From NCBI RefSeq assembly GCF_000428905.1, contig NZ_AUAV01000015.1, positions 97,431 through 161,430 of the forward strand: a stretch of DNA of 64,000 bases. The letters run 5' to 3'. The notes under the pieces are model-generated. The model was given only the letters and a program-made list of their open reading frames with translations. It searched no databases and was not told the origin of the DNA. The translations under genes were made by a program, and so were the position numbers. The DNA comes from Brumicola pallidula DSM 14239 = ACAM 615 (lineage in GTDB: Bacteria > Pseudomonadota > Gammaproteobacteria > Enterobacterales > Alteromonadaceae). Shown in pieces: positions 1 through 8,974 of this stretch. Each line of letters starts with the position of its first letter. Positions within the stretch are counted from its first letter, which is position 1.

Positions 1-88
1 CTGCGACTTGTCTACAATAGTAGAAGTTATTCAAATGTTCAGCTAGAGTAATAGCCAATTACGACCCCCTTAAAGGCTAGATAGAAGC

Positions 89-607
89 TTGAACACATTC
101 CAATACACCTCCCCCACCTCATTCAGTAGTTACCGGTTTGAAGATCTGTCTAATCTGGCCCTCTATAGTGCTTTAAAACTTCGCAGTGATGTTTTCGTGG
201 TCGAGCAGAACTGCGTTTATGCAGATTTAGACGACAAAGACATTCAAGCAAATACATTACACTTGTTGCTTGAAACTAAGGCTAACACTTTGCTCAATGA
301 CAAATCCGAGTCTGTCAACGGCATTATCGCTTACGCACGATGTTTAGAGCCGGGTAGCTCGTATCAGGGTTGCAGTATTGGTCGTGTCGCGGTTGCGAAA
401 AAAGCACGAGGTAATGGCCTTGCAAAATTATTGATGTTAGAGGCAATTAGTATATGTAAGCAACATTGGCCTGATGAAACTATTCAGATTGGTGCTCAGG
501 TCTATCTACAAAAATTTTATGCTCAATTAGGTTTTATACCGTTTAGCCAGCCTTATGATGAAGATGGCATTATGCACATAGATATGCAGTTACAAACAAA
601 ATCGTAG
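89..607 (+). CDS. ElaA-family GNAT N-acetyltransferase
   Basis: A 172-residue acetyltransferase of the GNAT fold, closest in pattern to ElaA. The N-terminal block LRSDVFVVEQNCVYADLD is the ElaA signature, and the acetyl-CoA loop follows as GRVAVAKKARGNGLAK near residues 93-108. The C-terminal YAQLGFIPFSQPYDEDGI is the usual ElaA ending. Length matches the family, about 150-170 residues. The start is a TTG, because no ATG lies near the expected N-terminus, so the exact start is uncertain. It stands alone: the next gene is convergent. The substrate is unknown for the family. Confidence 0.85.
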   Translation: MNTFQYTSPTSFSSYRFEDLSNLALYSALKLRSDVFVVEQNCVYADLDDKDIQANTLHLLLETKANTLLNDKSESVNGIIAYARCLEPGSSYQGCSIGRVAVAKKARGNGLAKLLMLEAISICKQHWPDETIQIGAQVYLQKFYAQLGFIPFSQPYDEDGIMHIDMQLQTKS

Positions 608-703
608 TTTACAGGGGCGTCATACTGACTGCTTATATTTTTCCATTATACATCGACGCCTCGGCGTAAACGTTTTATTGAGTAAGCGCATCAACGACAT
701 GGC

Positions 704-2041
704 TCACATTCCAACTTTTCGTTTAAATGCTTCCCATGCATAAAAGGTCTTTAAAGCGGGTCGCCTAGCTAATGCGAAAGGAAATTGCTTGAGAGGTGAT
801 TTCCAAAACGGCAGATCAGGTAATTGCTCTGGAGCACAATGCAATTGCGCAAGACGTTTTCCTGCTTGAATAGAAAAAGCCAATCCTGCACCGCAATAGC
901 CGCTGCTATACAGTATTTTGTTCTGTGGGTCGTGATAAACGCGTGGATAATCATCTAAAGAAACGCTTACCCATCCGCTCCAAAAAGCACTAATTTTGAC
1001 ATCATATAAATTAGGAAAAGTTGCTAATAGTCCATCTTTTAAGGCTTTTTGATACTTAGCGTTATTCGCTTTTTTTCCTTCAATCGCTCCTCTGCCTCCA
1101 AACAACAAACGATTGTCAGCTAGTATTCGGTAGTAGTATTTTAACGGCCTGGTATCCATAAACATCAAGCCAGCTGCCATTCCAACATCCAGCAACTGCT
1201 GGGGCGTTAAGGGCTGCGTCACAATAATGCTAGATATAACCGGAAAGGTGCGATCTTTGAGACCTTTATACAAATTCCGTTGACCATAACCATTGGTCGC
1301 TACAACCAGCGTATTTGCCGTAATTGAAGCCGATTTCGTTCTCAATACATGCTGTTTATCCACTCTTTGACAATCGATAACGGCGCTATTTCCGCAGATA
1401 GTAACGCCTGCATCTGCCGCTTTTTTTGCAATACCTTGGCACAGCAACCAAGGGTTAATGCCAAACGCATTAGGGTAGTAAATACCGCTATATGCGCGCG
1501 TGCCGGATAAATACTTGGTCGCAATATCATCCGCTGAAAGTGATAATATTGAGTCACCGTAATCCGCAGCTAGCTCTTTTGCTTGATTATGCAAAGCACT
1601 GACTAAAGACGGTTTGTGGGCTAACTTTAAATAACCACCTGCAACGCGTTCGCAGTCAATACCTTCATCGACTAGCTGATTAACCGTATCAATTGAATTG
1701 AGATATTCAGCATAAATGGATTGGCTGACTGACTTGCCCCAGCGTTGTCGCATTTGTTGAACACTTAACCGTCCCGTCCCCGGTAGCACAAACCCGCCAT
1801 TACGACCACTGCAACCCCAGCCCGGTTGATTAGCTTCGACAACAGTACATTCAACACCAAATTGTTGCGCCAAGTTGAGAGCACATGACAAACCAGTATA
1901 GCCAGCACCAATGATCACAACATCCGTTTTATGCTCGCCAACAAGCGGCAAATAAGCGTCAGAGGATTTTTCTGATACCCAAAAACTGTCTGGCTGATGC
2001 TGATCGCTGGGTGGCACATTATCCACAAGTGGGTCGTACAT
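704..2041 (-). CDS. FAD-dependent amine/amino-acid oxidoreductase (DAO family)
   Basis: A 445-residue flavoprotein of the D-amino-acid-oxidase (DAO) superfamily, similar in layout to gamma-glutamylputrescine oxidase. The dinucleotide-binding motif VVIIGAGYTGLSCALNLA lies near residues 41-58 and is followed by the GCSGRNGGFV segment typical of PuuB/OrdL-like enzymes. The C-terminal YSSGYCGAGLAFSIQAGK closes the FAD site. It presumably oxidises a secondary amine or amino acid in the cytoplasm, but the substrate cannot be read from the sequence. Its ATG shares one base with the stop of the upstream acetyltransferase gene (TAATG), so the two are probably translationally coupled. Confidence 0.85.
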   Translation of the reverse strand: MYDPLVDNVPPSDQHQPDSFWVSEKSSDAYLPLVGEHKTDVVIIGAGYTGLSCALNLAQQFGVECTVVEANQPGWGCSGRNGGFVLPGTGRLSVQQMRQRWGKSVSQSIYAEYLNSIDTVNQLVDEGIDCERVAGGYLKLAHKPSLVSALHNQAKELAADYGDSILSLSADDIATKYLSGTRAYSGIYYPNAFGINPWLLCQGIAKKAADAGVTICGNSAVIDCQRVDKQHVLRTKSASITANTLVVATNGYGQRNLYKGLKDRTFPVISSIIVTQPLTPQQLLDVGMAAGLMFMDTRPLKYYYRILADNRLLFGGRGAIEGKKANNAKYQKALKDGLLATFPNLYDVKISAFWSGWVSVSLDDYPRVYHDPQNKILYSSGYCGAGLAFSIQAGKRLAQLHCAPEQLPDLPFWKSPLKQFPFALARRPALKTFYAWEAFKRKVGM

Positions 2042-2667
2042 TACTGAGCTAACTGATTGAATTTAAGTATCATTTCAGCAGCCGTACATTGGCATAAAAC
2101 ACCGCATACAGGACAGTCGTAGCTATCTTCAATACTGTATTGCTGCCATCTATTTGTATGCTCTTTGACTAATTTGCCGCCACAAGCTTTGAAATAACTT
2201 AACGCAGAGTTGCCCGGGCTGGCTAGCCAAATATGCGCGACTCCTGCAAGCGCACCCTGCTGCTTGGAAGTAACGATTGATTTTTTCAATAATCTTGAAC
2301 CCACTCCACGCCCTCTCAATTCAGCGTCAACCGTATTGCATTTAAAATAACAGACATGTTCTCTAGGAACGTCCCATTGCAGCGGCGAACACCATTTATC
2401 AGGCATCCATTGATTGCTTGCGATGGTCAGGCGAAAGCCAATTAAATAGCCATCCGGCGTGTTTCTCAATGAGCTAACATTCAACTTATGCAGCTCGTCT
2501 GCTGTTAGCACCGCGACCCAACTCGCATTGATATTGTTTGACCAACTGCATTGATACAAGCCAGTTAAGCTATTTTCATCTAAGTAATTATCACCATGCA
2601 CTTGGTTACCTAGAGCAATAACAGCATCAAAATGATGGGGCGAAAGTTGTACGTAGTTTATTGACAT
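2041..2667 (-). CDS. GNAT acetyltransferase with cysteine-rich tail
   Basis: A 208-residue GNAT-like protein. The acetyl-CoA binding region is VDAELRGRGVGSRLLKKS around residues 113-130, and LSYFKACGGKLVKEH is the usual last GNAT helix and strand. The C-terminus adds DCPVCGVLCQC (spacing CxxCx3CxC), which could bind a metal and is not part of the core fold. It is the first gene of a two-gene unit with the downstream DAO-family oxidoreductase, overlapping by one base. This suggests joint action on an amine or amino acid; that link is inference. Confidence 0.75.
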   Translation of the reverse strand: MSINYVQLSPHHFDAVIALGNQVHGDNYLDENSLTGLYQCSWSNNINASWVAVLTADELHKLNVSSLRNTPDGYLIGFRLTIASNQWMPDKWCSPLQWDVPREHVCYFKCNTVDAELRGRGVGSRLLKKSIVTSKQQGALAGVAHIWLASPGNSALSYFKACGGKLVKEHTNRWQQYSIEDSYDCPVCGVLCQCTAAEMILKFNQLAQ

Positions 2668-2921
2668 ATAGAGATCGCGTTGGGGTTGTGGTTATTATAA
2701 TTGATGTTAACTAGGTTATAGCAAAAAACACCACGCTTTTTATCTAATTGCTTGCTTGAACTTTGAATTTACTTTTGAAAATCGATTCACTCAAATACCC
2801 CATGTTGAGTTTTTATTATAAACTGAATTTTGTTTTTTTACTCAAATCACTCGTATCAGAATGTTTCTAGTTATAAAAAGTGATATATTTATTCTAATAA
2901 AATTCGAAAAATAAATGACTA

Positions 2922-3761
2922 ATGAACGTTCAAACTACTAAAAAATCTACTATTCTAGTGAAGACTGTATCACTTTTTTTATGTGTTATTTTTACGTCAG
3001 CGTCGATTGCTCTTGCTGATGAAGAAAAAACGGTACTTCCACACTATGTTTTTATTCCAACCGATAACCCAATATTGCAAGCCCAAACGACATTAAGCAA
3101 AGCAAATGCTGAAAATAAATATGCCCTAATCGTGCTTGGCGCGCAATGGTGTCATGATAGCGTTAGTTTAGCTGAACGTTTCTCTACGGACAAAATGCAA
3201 ACGCTATTGTCGGAGCGCTACGTTACCCAATTTATTGATGTCGGCTACCTGCAGGACCGACGAGATATCACTTCCTTAGTAGGCTATCCAAATTACTTTG
3301 CCACACCTACGGTGTTAATAGTTGACCCAGTATCTAATACTGTAGTGAATATGGATTCACTTAAACAATGGCAAAGTGCAGATAGTGTTGAGCTTCAAAT
3401 CTATATTGAGCAATTTTCTCGTTTCAAAAAAGAAGCAAATTCTATGAAACTTGCACAAGCGCAAAATAAGCCGTCTTTAGAGGCGTTTGAAAATAAACAC
3501 GCCGAACGTTTGCAGCAAGGCTATCAAGTCTTAGGACCCCTGTTGGCTGCGAGTGATCTTAAAGACGCTAGCAATATAACAAGGCAAGAACGCGAACAAT
3601 TTATAAAACTTTGGCGTGAAGTGAAAGAGTTTCGAACTGCCTTGCAAGCTAATATTCACGAATTAAGAAAAGCCGATCTTGATGACACCGAGCTGCAGTT
3701 AAAATTAGCCGATGCAAGCCCAACAATGCAATCTTGGGAACGCGCATCGAGTAAAGATTAG
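2922..3761 (+). CDS. Exported thioredoxin-fold protein with CxxS motif
   Basis: A 279-residue protein with a Sec signal peptide (hydrophobic core LVKTVSLFLCVIFTSASIALA, probable cleavage after residue 32). A thioredoxin-like domain follows: KYALIVLGAQWCHDSVSLA carries the active-site region, but the canonical CxxC is CHDS (Cys77, Ser80), as in monothiol or CxxS forms. The cis-Pro loop is probably YFATPTVLIVD. The C-terminal ~110 residues are helical and charged, with no recognised domain. It is probably periplasmic. A monothiol site suggests isomerase, trapping or structural roles rather than net disulfide reduction. Single gene; 13-nt tandem repeats follow it. Confidence 0.7.
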   Translation: MNVQTTKKSTILVKTVSLFLCVIFTSASIALADEEKTVLPHYVFIPTDNPILQAQTTLSKANAENKYALIVLGAQWCHDSVSLAERFSTDKMQTLLSERYVTQFIDVGYLQDRRDITSLVGYPNYFATPTVLIVDPVSNTVVNMDSLKQWQSADSVELQIYIEQFSRFKKEANSMKLAQAQNKPSLEAFENKHAERLQQGYQVLGPLLAASDLKDASNITRQEREQFIKLWREVKEFRTALQANIHELRKADLDDTELQLKLADASPTMQSWERASSKD

Positions 3762-3791
3762 CAGGTTTAAACGGCGATGCTGTTTACAAAG

Positions 3792-3843
3792 GCCATTTAC
3801 AAACGCCATTTACAAACGCCATTTACAAACGCCATTTACAAAC
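3792..3843. repeat. Four perfect 13-nt tandem repeats
   Basis: Four head-to-tail copies of GCCATTTACAAAC, preceded by a degenerate half-copy and followed by a broken one. They lie between the thioredoxin-fold gene and the his promoter. The period is the same as in the array at 16860-16976, and both units contain TTACAA at the same register. Confidence 0.95.
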
Positions 3844-3968
3844 GCTACACACCAAATTATGTGCAAAAATTTAAGCAGTAATACTGATTAGCAACTAACG
3901 GTCACTCGTTCTTATATACATTTGACATGAGTTATGTAAAACAATGTGCATTTCTCTTGGGTTTGCTG

Positions 3969-3997
3969 TTGATTATAAACATCAAGTTATATAACAT
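3969..3997 (+). promoter_or_regulatory. Candidate sigma-70 promoter of the his operon
   Basis: TTGATT, a 17-nt spacer and TAACAT lie 40 nt upstream of the leader peptide start, a suitable position for transcription of the leader and attenuator. A second TTGACA at 3922 lacks a good -10 element at normal spacing. Assignment is by eye only. Confidence 0.45.
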
Positions 3998-4036
3998 TCA
4001 CACTCTTAGAAAATTTGAAGACGAAATCAAACTAAA

Positions 4037-4078
4037 ATGACTATTACAAATTTCAGCCATCATCATATGAACGTATAA
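4037..4078 (+). CDS. hisL: His operon leader peptide
   Basis: A 13-codon frame encoding MTITNFSHHHMNV, with three consecutive CAT histidine codons and a TAA stop. It sits about 60 nt before a rho-independent terminator and 314 nt before hisG. This is the layout of the enteric his leader, where ribosome stalling at the histidine codons decides the fold of the downstream RNA. Three codons is a shorter histidine run than the seven of Escherichia coli. No strong Shine-Dalgarno sequence is visible. Confidence 0.85.
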   Translation: MTITNFSHHHMNV

Positions 4079-4095
4079 CCTTTCAGGTTCGTGCT

Positions 4096-4169
4096 GGAAG
4101 GGTGTTGTTTCCTTTCCACGGCATTAAAGAAATTTGAAGCCCTCGAGAGGAAACTTTCGGGGGTTTTTT
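4096..4169 (+). terminator. His attenuator: upstream stem and rho-independent terminator
   Basis: A terminator hairpin forms from CCCTCGAGAG (4140-4149), a GAAA loop and CTTTCGGGGG (4154-4163), with two G-U pairs, then six T residues. Upstream, GGAAGGG and CCTTTCC (about 4098-4117) can form a separate stem, the position expected for the pause or anti-terminator arm. With the histidine leader peptide just before it, this is a classical transcription attenuator controlling the his genes. Confidence 0.85.
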
Positions 4170-4391
4170 GTTTGATTTTCGTTGCATATTAAATCAAATC
4201 GATCTCTCTGGGCTGGAATGGGTATTAGATAGTGCTATTAGATTGCGTTGATAACGGGGTTGTACTGGATCTTAAGACCGTAAGTTACGATAAGTGCTTA
4301 CCGTATAATAACGATTTTGCGAACCTTAAAAATTTCCAATTTAGATTAACAAGTAGTAGCAATTAAGCGAAAGCATACAAAGGAACTAGAA

Positions 4392-5291
4392 ATGAGCGAT
4401 TCAACAAGATTAAAAATTGCAGTACAGAAAAAAGGCCGGTTAAGTGATGACAGCATTGCGTTGTTAAAAGCAATTGGCATAAAACTACAAATTAGAGATC
4501 GCTTGCTCATTGCTCATTCAACCAATCAGCCTATCGATTTATTACTTGTGCGAGACGACGATATTCCAGGACTAGTAATGGATGGCGTTGTCGATATGGG
4601 CTTTATTGGCGAAAACGAACTTGAAGAAAAAATGCTGGAACGCCAATCATCTAATCGCCCTGCTGAGTTCAAAACACTTCGTCGTTTAGATTATGGCGGT
4701 TGCCGTTTATCTATTGCGATCCCAAACGAGATGCAGTACGACGGCATAAAAACATTAAATGGCAGCAAAGTAGCGACAACTTATCCTTATCTATTAGAGC
4801 GCTACTTCAAAGAAAACAATATTGATGCACAAGCGGTCATGTTAACAGGCTCTGTTGAAGTCGCGCCGCGTGCCGGTGTTGCTGACGCAATATGCGACCT
4901 TGTATCAACAGGCGCGACACTCGAAGCCAATGGCTTACGTGAACAAGAAGTTATTTTTGAGTCAAAAGCCGTGCTAATTCAAAGAGCGCAGCCTTTAAGT
5001 GATGACAAGCAAGCATTAATTAATCGCTTATTACCGCGCGTTGATGGTGTTCTGCAGGCAAAAGAAAGCAAATACATCATGTTGCATGCACCCAAGGCCT
5101 ACTTAGAACAGGTCAAAAGTTTGCTTCCTGGTGCTGAGAATCCAACGGTACTGCCGTTAGCTGGTAATGACGACACAGTCGCTATTCATGTGGTGAGCTC
5201 AGAGACATTGTTCTGGGAAACCATGGAAAAATTAAAGTCGTTGGGCTGTAGCTCAATTCTTGTTATGCCAATTGAAAAAATGATGGGGTAA
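4392..5291 (+). CDS. hisG: ATP phosphoribosyltransferase HisG (long form)
   Basis: First enzyme of histidine synthesis: joins ATP and PRPP to give phosphoribosyl-ATP. The 299-residue length is that of the long, self-contained HisG, so no HisZ is needed. The N-terminus [17 protein letters not shown], the PRPP loop region [16 protein letters not shown] and the C-terminal histidine-binding regulatory domain ending [16 protein letters not shown] are all present. The regulatory domain implies feedback inhibition by histidine in addition to the upstream attenuator. AAGGAACTAGAA provides a ribosome binding site before the ATG. hisD starts six bases after the stop. Confidence 0.97.
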   Translation: MSDSTRLKIAVQKKGRLSDDSIALLKAIGIKLQIRDRLLIAHSTNQPIDLLLVRDDDIPGLVMDGVVDMGFIGENELEEKMLERQSSNRPAEFKTLRRLDYGGCRLSIAIPNEMQYDGIKTLNGSKVATTYPYLLERYFKENNIDAQAVMLTGSVEVAPRAGVADAICDLVSTGATLEANGLREQEVIFESKAVLIQRAQPLSDDKQALINRLLPRVDGVLQAKESKYIMLHAPKAYLEQVKSLLPGAENPTVLPLAGNDDTVAIHVVSSETLFWETMEKLKSLGCSSILVMPIEKMMG

Positions 5292-5296
5292 AAGCG

Positions 5297-6763
5297 ATGT
5301 CGTCGCAATCAATTATTGAATGGGGTTGTTTAACCGAGCAACAACAAATAGATGCGTTGTTGCGTCCAGCAATGAAAGACAGTGTTATCCTGCGTGACAC
5401 TGTGACTAAAATTTTGAGTCGTGTGCGTGAGAACAAAGACGCCGCCGTATTTGAATATACAAAACAATTTGATGGTGCAGAACTAAGAGAGTTACGCTTA
5501 GACCCAACCATCATTGAGCAAGCAGAACGCAAAATTAAAGCGAAGGTCAGAATCGCTATTGATAAAGCGTATGCAAATATAAAAATATTTCACGAAGCCC
5601 AAATACCTCAGGATATTCGTATTGAGACAACACCGGGTGTATTGTGTGAACAAAGACACACAGCCTTAGAAAAAGTGGGTCTTTACATTCCCGGTGGCAG
5701 TGCACCTTTACCTTCAACTGTGTTGATGTTGGGTGTGTCAGCCCAAGTAGCTGGTTGTGAGTTGCCTATTTTATGCACTCCACCCTCACCACAAGGCACA
5801 ATCGCACCTGAAATTTGTTATGCCGCAAAGCTATGTGGCATTAAACACATTTACCTTTGTGGTGGCGCTCAAGCAATTGCGGCAATGGCATTTGGTACCG
5901 AGAGCATACCCAAAGTTGATAAAATATTTGGTCCTGGTAACAGCTTTGTTACCGAAGCAAAACAGCAAGTAAGCCAAGTCGTTAGCGGCGCTGCTATCGA
6001 TATGCCAGCGGGTCCTTCTGAGGTGTTGGTTATCGCTGATGCAAATGCGAATGCAGGCTTTGTCGCTGCTGACTTGCTTTCACAGGCTGAACATGGCGCA
6101 GATTCACAAGCCGTATTAGTAAGTAATGACCGCACCTTGATCGTGAAAGTACAACAACAAATCAGCTTACAACTTGCTCAGCTTTCACGTCGTGATATTG
6201 CAACTAAAGCGGTAGATAACAGTCGTTATATTCTTACCGATAGTATTGAAGAATGTGTTTTGGTCAGCAATGCCTATGCACCTGAGCATTTGATTGTGCA
6301 AACTGACAATGCTCGCGACTTATTGGCAACCTTGAAACACGCCGGTTCTATATTTGTTGGCGCTTATTCTCCAGAGTCCGCAGGTGATTATGCAAGTGGT
6401 ACTAATCATGTATTGCCAACCTATGGGTATGCGCGAAACTATTCGAGCTTGGGCTTACTAGACTTTATGCGCCGTTACACTGTGCAAGAATTATCGCGTG
6501 AAGGGTTAGAGAATATTGGCGATGCCATTATGGATTTAGCTGATGCTGAAGGTCTCGATGCACATAGAAACGCGGTTAAAATTAGATTAACCGGTTTAGA
6601 GCTGCCCTCTATGCCACTCGAACACTCTGAAAATTCTGCAGTAAAAAGTGATAGTGTTGTGATTAGTGCATTGAATAGCGTGGCAACTAGCGCGGTAAAT
6701 AGCGCAACCAACAACAGTGAAACAGACGGTCGTGTATACATTTATACTCCGGCAGGTGAATAG
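5297..6763 (+). CDS. hisD: Histidinol dehydrogenase HisD with C-terminal extension
   Basis: Last enzyme of histidine synthesis: two NAD-dependent oxidations of histidinol to histidine, zinc dependent. Recognisable segments are YIPGGSAPLPSTVLMLG, GPGNSFVTEAKQ, GPSEVLVIADANA and YAPEHLIVQ. The core is complete by about residue 440. The protein runs to 488 residues, against about 434 for the family. The extra ~50 residues are Ser/Ala/Asn-rich (ALNSVATSAVNSATNNSE) and end in YIYTPAGE. The nucleotide sequence of this tail is repetitive around 6660-6715, suggesting local slippage expansion. hisC begins two bases after the stop. Confidence 0.96.
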   Translation: MSSQSIIEWGCLTEQQQIDALLRPAMKDSVILRDTVTKILSRVRENKDAAVFEYTKQFDGAELRELRLDPTIIEQAERKIKAKVRIAIDKAYANIKIFHEAQIPQDIRIETTPGVLCEQRHTALEKVGLYIPGGSAPLPSTVLMLGVSAQVAGCELPILCTPPSPQGTIAPEICYAAKLCGIKHIYLCGGAQAIAAMAFGTESIPKVDKIFGPGNSFVTEAKQQVSQVVSGAAIDMPAGPSEVLVIADANANAGFVAADLLSQAEHGADSQAVLVSNDRTLIVKVQQQISLQLAQLSRRDIATKAVDNSRYILTDSIEECVLVSNAYAPEHLIVQTDNARDLLATLKHAGSIFVGAYSPESAGDYASGTNHVLPTYGYARNYSSLGLLDFMRRYTVQELSREGLENIGDAIMDLADAEGLDAHRNAVKIRLTGLELPSMPLEHSENSAVKSDSVVISALNSVATSAVNSATNNSETDGRVYIYTPAGE

Positions 6764-6765
6764 CC

Positions 6766-7902
6766 ATGAGCACAGAACACAAAAACAGGGTCAGTGAGAT
6801 AAACACGACAGCAAATTGGCTGTCGGACCTCGCCCTTGATCATGTTAATGCGTTAACTCCTTATGAATCAGCAAGACGACTCTTCGCTGGCTCCGGCGCT
6901 GATACAGGGCAAGTGTGGTTAAACGCCAATGAGTCGCCGTTTGCAGGAGAATACGCTGTCGATTCATCGGTATTCAATCGTTATCCTGACTGCCAGCCTG
7001 ACTCTGTGATCAAAGGCTATGCAAAATATGCAAACTTAAAGGCGGCGCAAACCCTAGTAACAAGAGGCGCAGATGAGGGCATAGAACTCATCATTCGCGC
7101 ATTTTGTGAACCTCGCAAAGACAGTATTCTTATTTGCCCTCCCACTTATGGTATGTATGCGATCAGTGCCCAAACGTTTAACGTTGGTGTACAGAAATCA
7201 GTACTCAATGACGATTTCACCCTTAATATAGCCGATATACTAACGTATGTTGGTAAAGTCAAAGCGGTGTTCATTTGCTCACCAAACAACCCAACTGGTA
7301 CAAGTGTTTCTAAACAAGACATTGTGACCGTGCTTGAAGCATTTAAAGATCAAGCAATTGTTGTAGTGGACGAAGCTTATATTGAATTTGATATTGCTCA
7401 AAACCAAACTGATTTACTCGAACAATATGAACATTTAGTGATATTGCGAACCTTGTCAAAAGCGTTCGCGCTAGCTGGTTTACGTTGCGGATTTACGCTA
7501 GCATCAGCGGCAATTGTCCAAACATTATTGAAAGTTATTGCGCCTTACCCTATTCCTGCACCAGTTGCTCAAGTTGCGAGCAAAGCGCTTGAATCAGACG
7601 GTTTGCTTAAAATGCATAGCGACGTTGATTTATTAAAAGCTGAATTGATTGCATTGCGTGAAGCATTAACTGACATTGGTGATATTCAAATTGTAGGTAA
7701 TATTAACGCCAACTTTGTGCTCTTTAGAACACAAAGAAAAACTCAGCTCATGGCTTTTCTTGTGAAAAACAAGATGCTAATTCGCGATCAATCAAAACAG
7801 ATAAACTTGAACAATTGTCTGCGCATTAGTATCGGAACCCCAGAGCAGAACAACACATTATTAGCATTAATTAAGGCATTCTTTGCCGACGGAAATCAAT
7901 AA
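6766..7902 (+). CDS. hisC: Histidinol-phosphate aminotransferase HisC
   Basis: PLP-dependent enzyme converting imidazole-acetol phosphate and glutamate to histidinol phosphate and 2-oxoglutarate. The 378-residue fold-type I aminotransferase has LNANESPF at the N-terminus, CSPNNPTGT in the cofactor site, VVDEAYIEF with the PLP-binding Asp and Tyr, and [15 protein letters not shown] with the Schiff-base lysine. The N-terminus carries about 20 residues more than Escherichia coli HisC. It lies two bases after hisD and one base before hisB. Confidence 0.96.
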   Translation: MSTEHKNRVSEINTTANWLSDLALDHVNALTPYESARRLFAGSGADTGQVWLNANESPFAGEYAVDSSVFNRYPDCQPDSVIKGYAKYANLKAAQTLVTRGADEGIELIIRAFCEPRKDSILICPPTYGMYAISAQTFNVGVQKSVLNDDFTLNIADILTYVGKVKAVFICSPNNPTGTSVSKQDIVTVLEAFKDQAIVVVDEAYIEFDIAQNQTDLLEQYEHLVILRTLSKAFALAGLRCGFTLASAAIVQTLLKVIAPYPIPAPVAQVASKALESDGLLKMHSDVDLLKAELIALREALTDIGDIQIVGNINANFVLFRTQRKTQLMAFLVKNKMLIRDQSKQINLNNCLRISIGTPEQNNTLLALIKAFFADGNQ

Positions 7903-7903
7903 T

Positions 7904-8974
7904 ATGAGTCAACAAGCTATTCTTTTCATTGATCGTGACGGCACTTTAGTGGAAGAGCCCCCCGTTGATAAACAACTCGACAACTTAGAGAAGTTGGTCT
8001 TTGAAGCCAATGTTATTCCTGAGCTACTTAAACTCCAAGCCGCTGGTTTCAGGTTGGTGATGGTTTCGAATCAAGATGGTTTAGGTACGGAAAGTTTTCC
8101 AATCGCTGACTTTGATTTGCCACACAACGCGATGTTGAATATATTTTCCAGCCAAGGCGTGGTATTTGATGACGTATTAATTTGCCCGCACTTTGATGCC
8201 GATAATTGCAGTTGCAGAAAGCCTAAATTAGGGCTGATAAAAGACTACTTGCAAACAGGTAAAGTCGATTTTACGCGTTCGTTTGTGATTGGCGATCGTG
8301 ATACTGACATACAACTTGCGGAGAATATGGGCATCAAGGGTATTAAGTACGACCCTGCAACTAACAATTGGCCGATGATCACACAGCAGTTAACAGTAAC
8401 AGAGCGCATTGCAGAAGTGGTCAGAACGACATCAGAAACAGATATTAGGGTAAAAGTAAATTTAGACAGTTCACAAAAACCAGAAATACATACCGGTATC
8501 GGTTTTTTTGACCATATGCTAGATCAAGTAGCCACACATGGCGGTTTTTACCTTAACGTGAGTGTTGATGGTGACCTTCACATAGACGATCATCACAGTG
8601 TTGAAGATACCGCTCTTGCACTGGGCGAATGCCTGAAAAAAGCCTTGGGAGATAAGCGCGGAATTGCCCGTTTTGGCTTCGCCTTGCCAATGGATGAGTG
8701 TCGAGCCGAATGTATTATGGATATTTCAAACCGCCCTCACTTAAAATTTGATGCGCCATTTAGTCGTGATTCAGTTGGTGATATGGCGGTTGAAATGGTG
8801 CCTCACTTTTTCTATTCAATTGCGCAAACAATGGGTTTATCATTGCATTTGTCAACCACAGAAGGCAATGCACATCACCAAGTAGAAAGCCTATTTAAAG
8901 TGTTTGGCCGCGCGTTGCGTCAAGCAATAGCGAAACAAGGTGATGCCCTACCGAGTACCAAAGGATCATTATAA
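7904..8974 (+). CDS. hisB: Bifunctional HisB: histidinol-phosphatase / IGP dehydratase
   Basis: Two fused enzymes. Residues 1-165 are a HAD phosphatase, with [13 protein letters not shown] as catalytic motif I and the zinc-loop cysteines in [11 protein letters not shown]. Residues ~170-356 are imidazoleglycerol-phosphate dehydratase, with [16 protein letters not shown] and [20 protein letters not shown] metal-binding histidines. Such fusion is characteristic of gammaproteobacteria. The ATG at 7904 gives MSQQAILF, in line with known HisB starts; an in-frame TTG seven codons upstream would overlap hisC. The stop directly abuts hisH. Confidence 0.96.
   Translation: MSQQAILFIDRDGTLVEEPPVDKQLDNLEKLVFEANVIPELLKLQAAGFRLVMVSNQDGLGTESFPIADFDLPHNAMLNIFSSQGVVFDDVLICPHFDADNCSCRKPKLGLIKDYLQTGKVDFTRSFVIGDRDTDIQLAENMGIKGIKYDPATNNWPMITQQLTVTERIAEVVRTTSETDIRVKVNLDSSQKPEIHTGIGFFDHMLDQVATHGGFYLNVSVDGDLHIDDHHSVEDTALALGECLKKALGDKRGIARFGFALPMDECRAECIMDISNRPHLKFDAPFSRDSVGDMAVEMVPHFFYSIAQTMGLSLHLSTTEGNAHHQVESLFKVFGRALRQAIAKQGDALPSTKGSL

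Noticed and set aside
3922..3927. TTGACA as the -35 of the his promoter
   Set aside because: No acceptable -10 hexamer at 16-18 nt; the pair at 3969-3997 is better.
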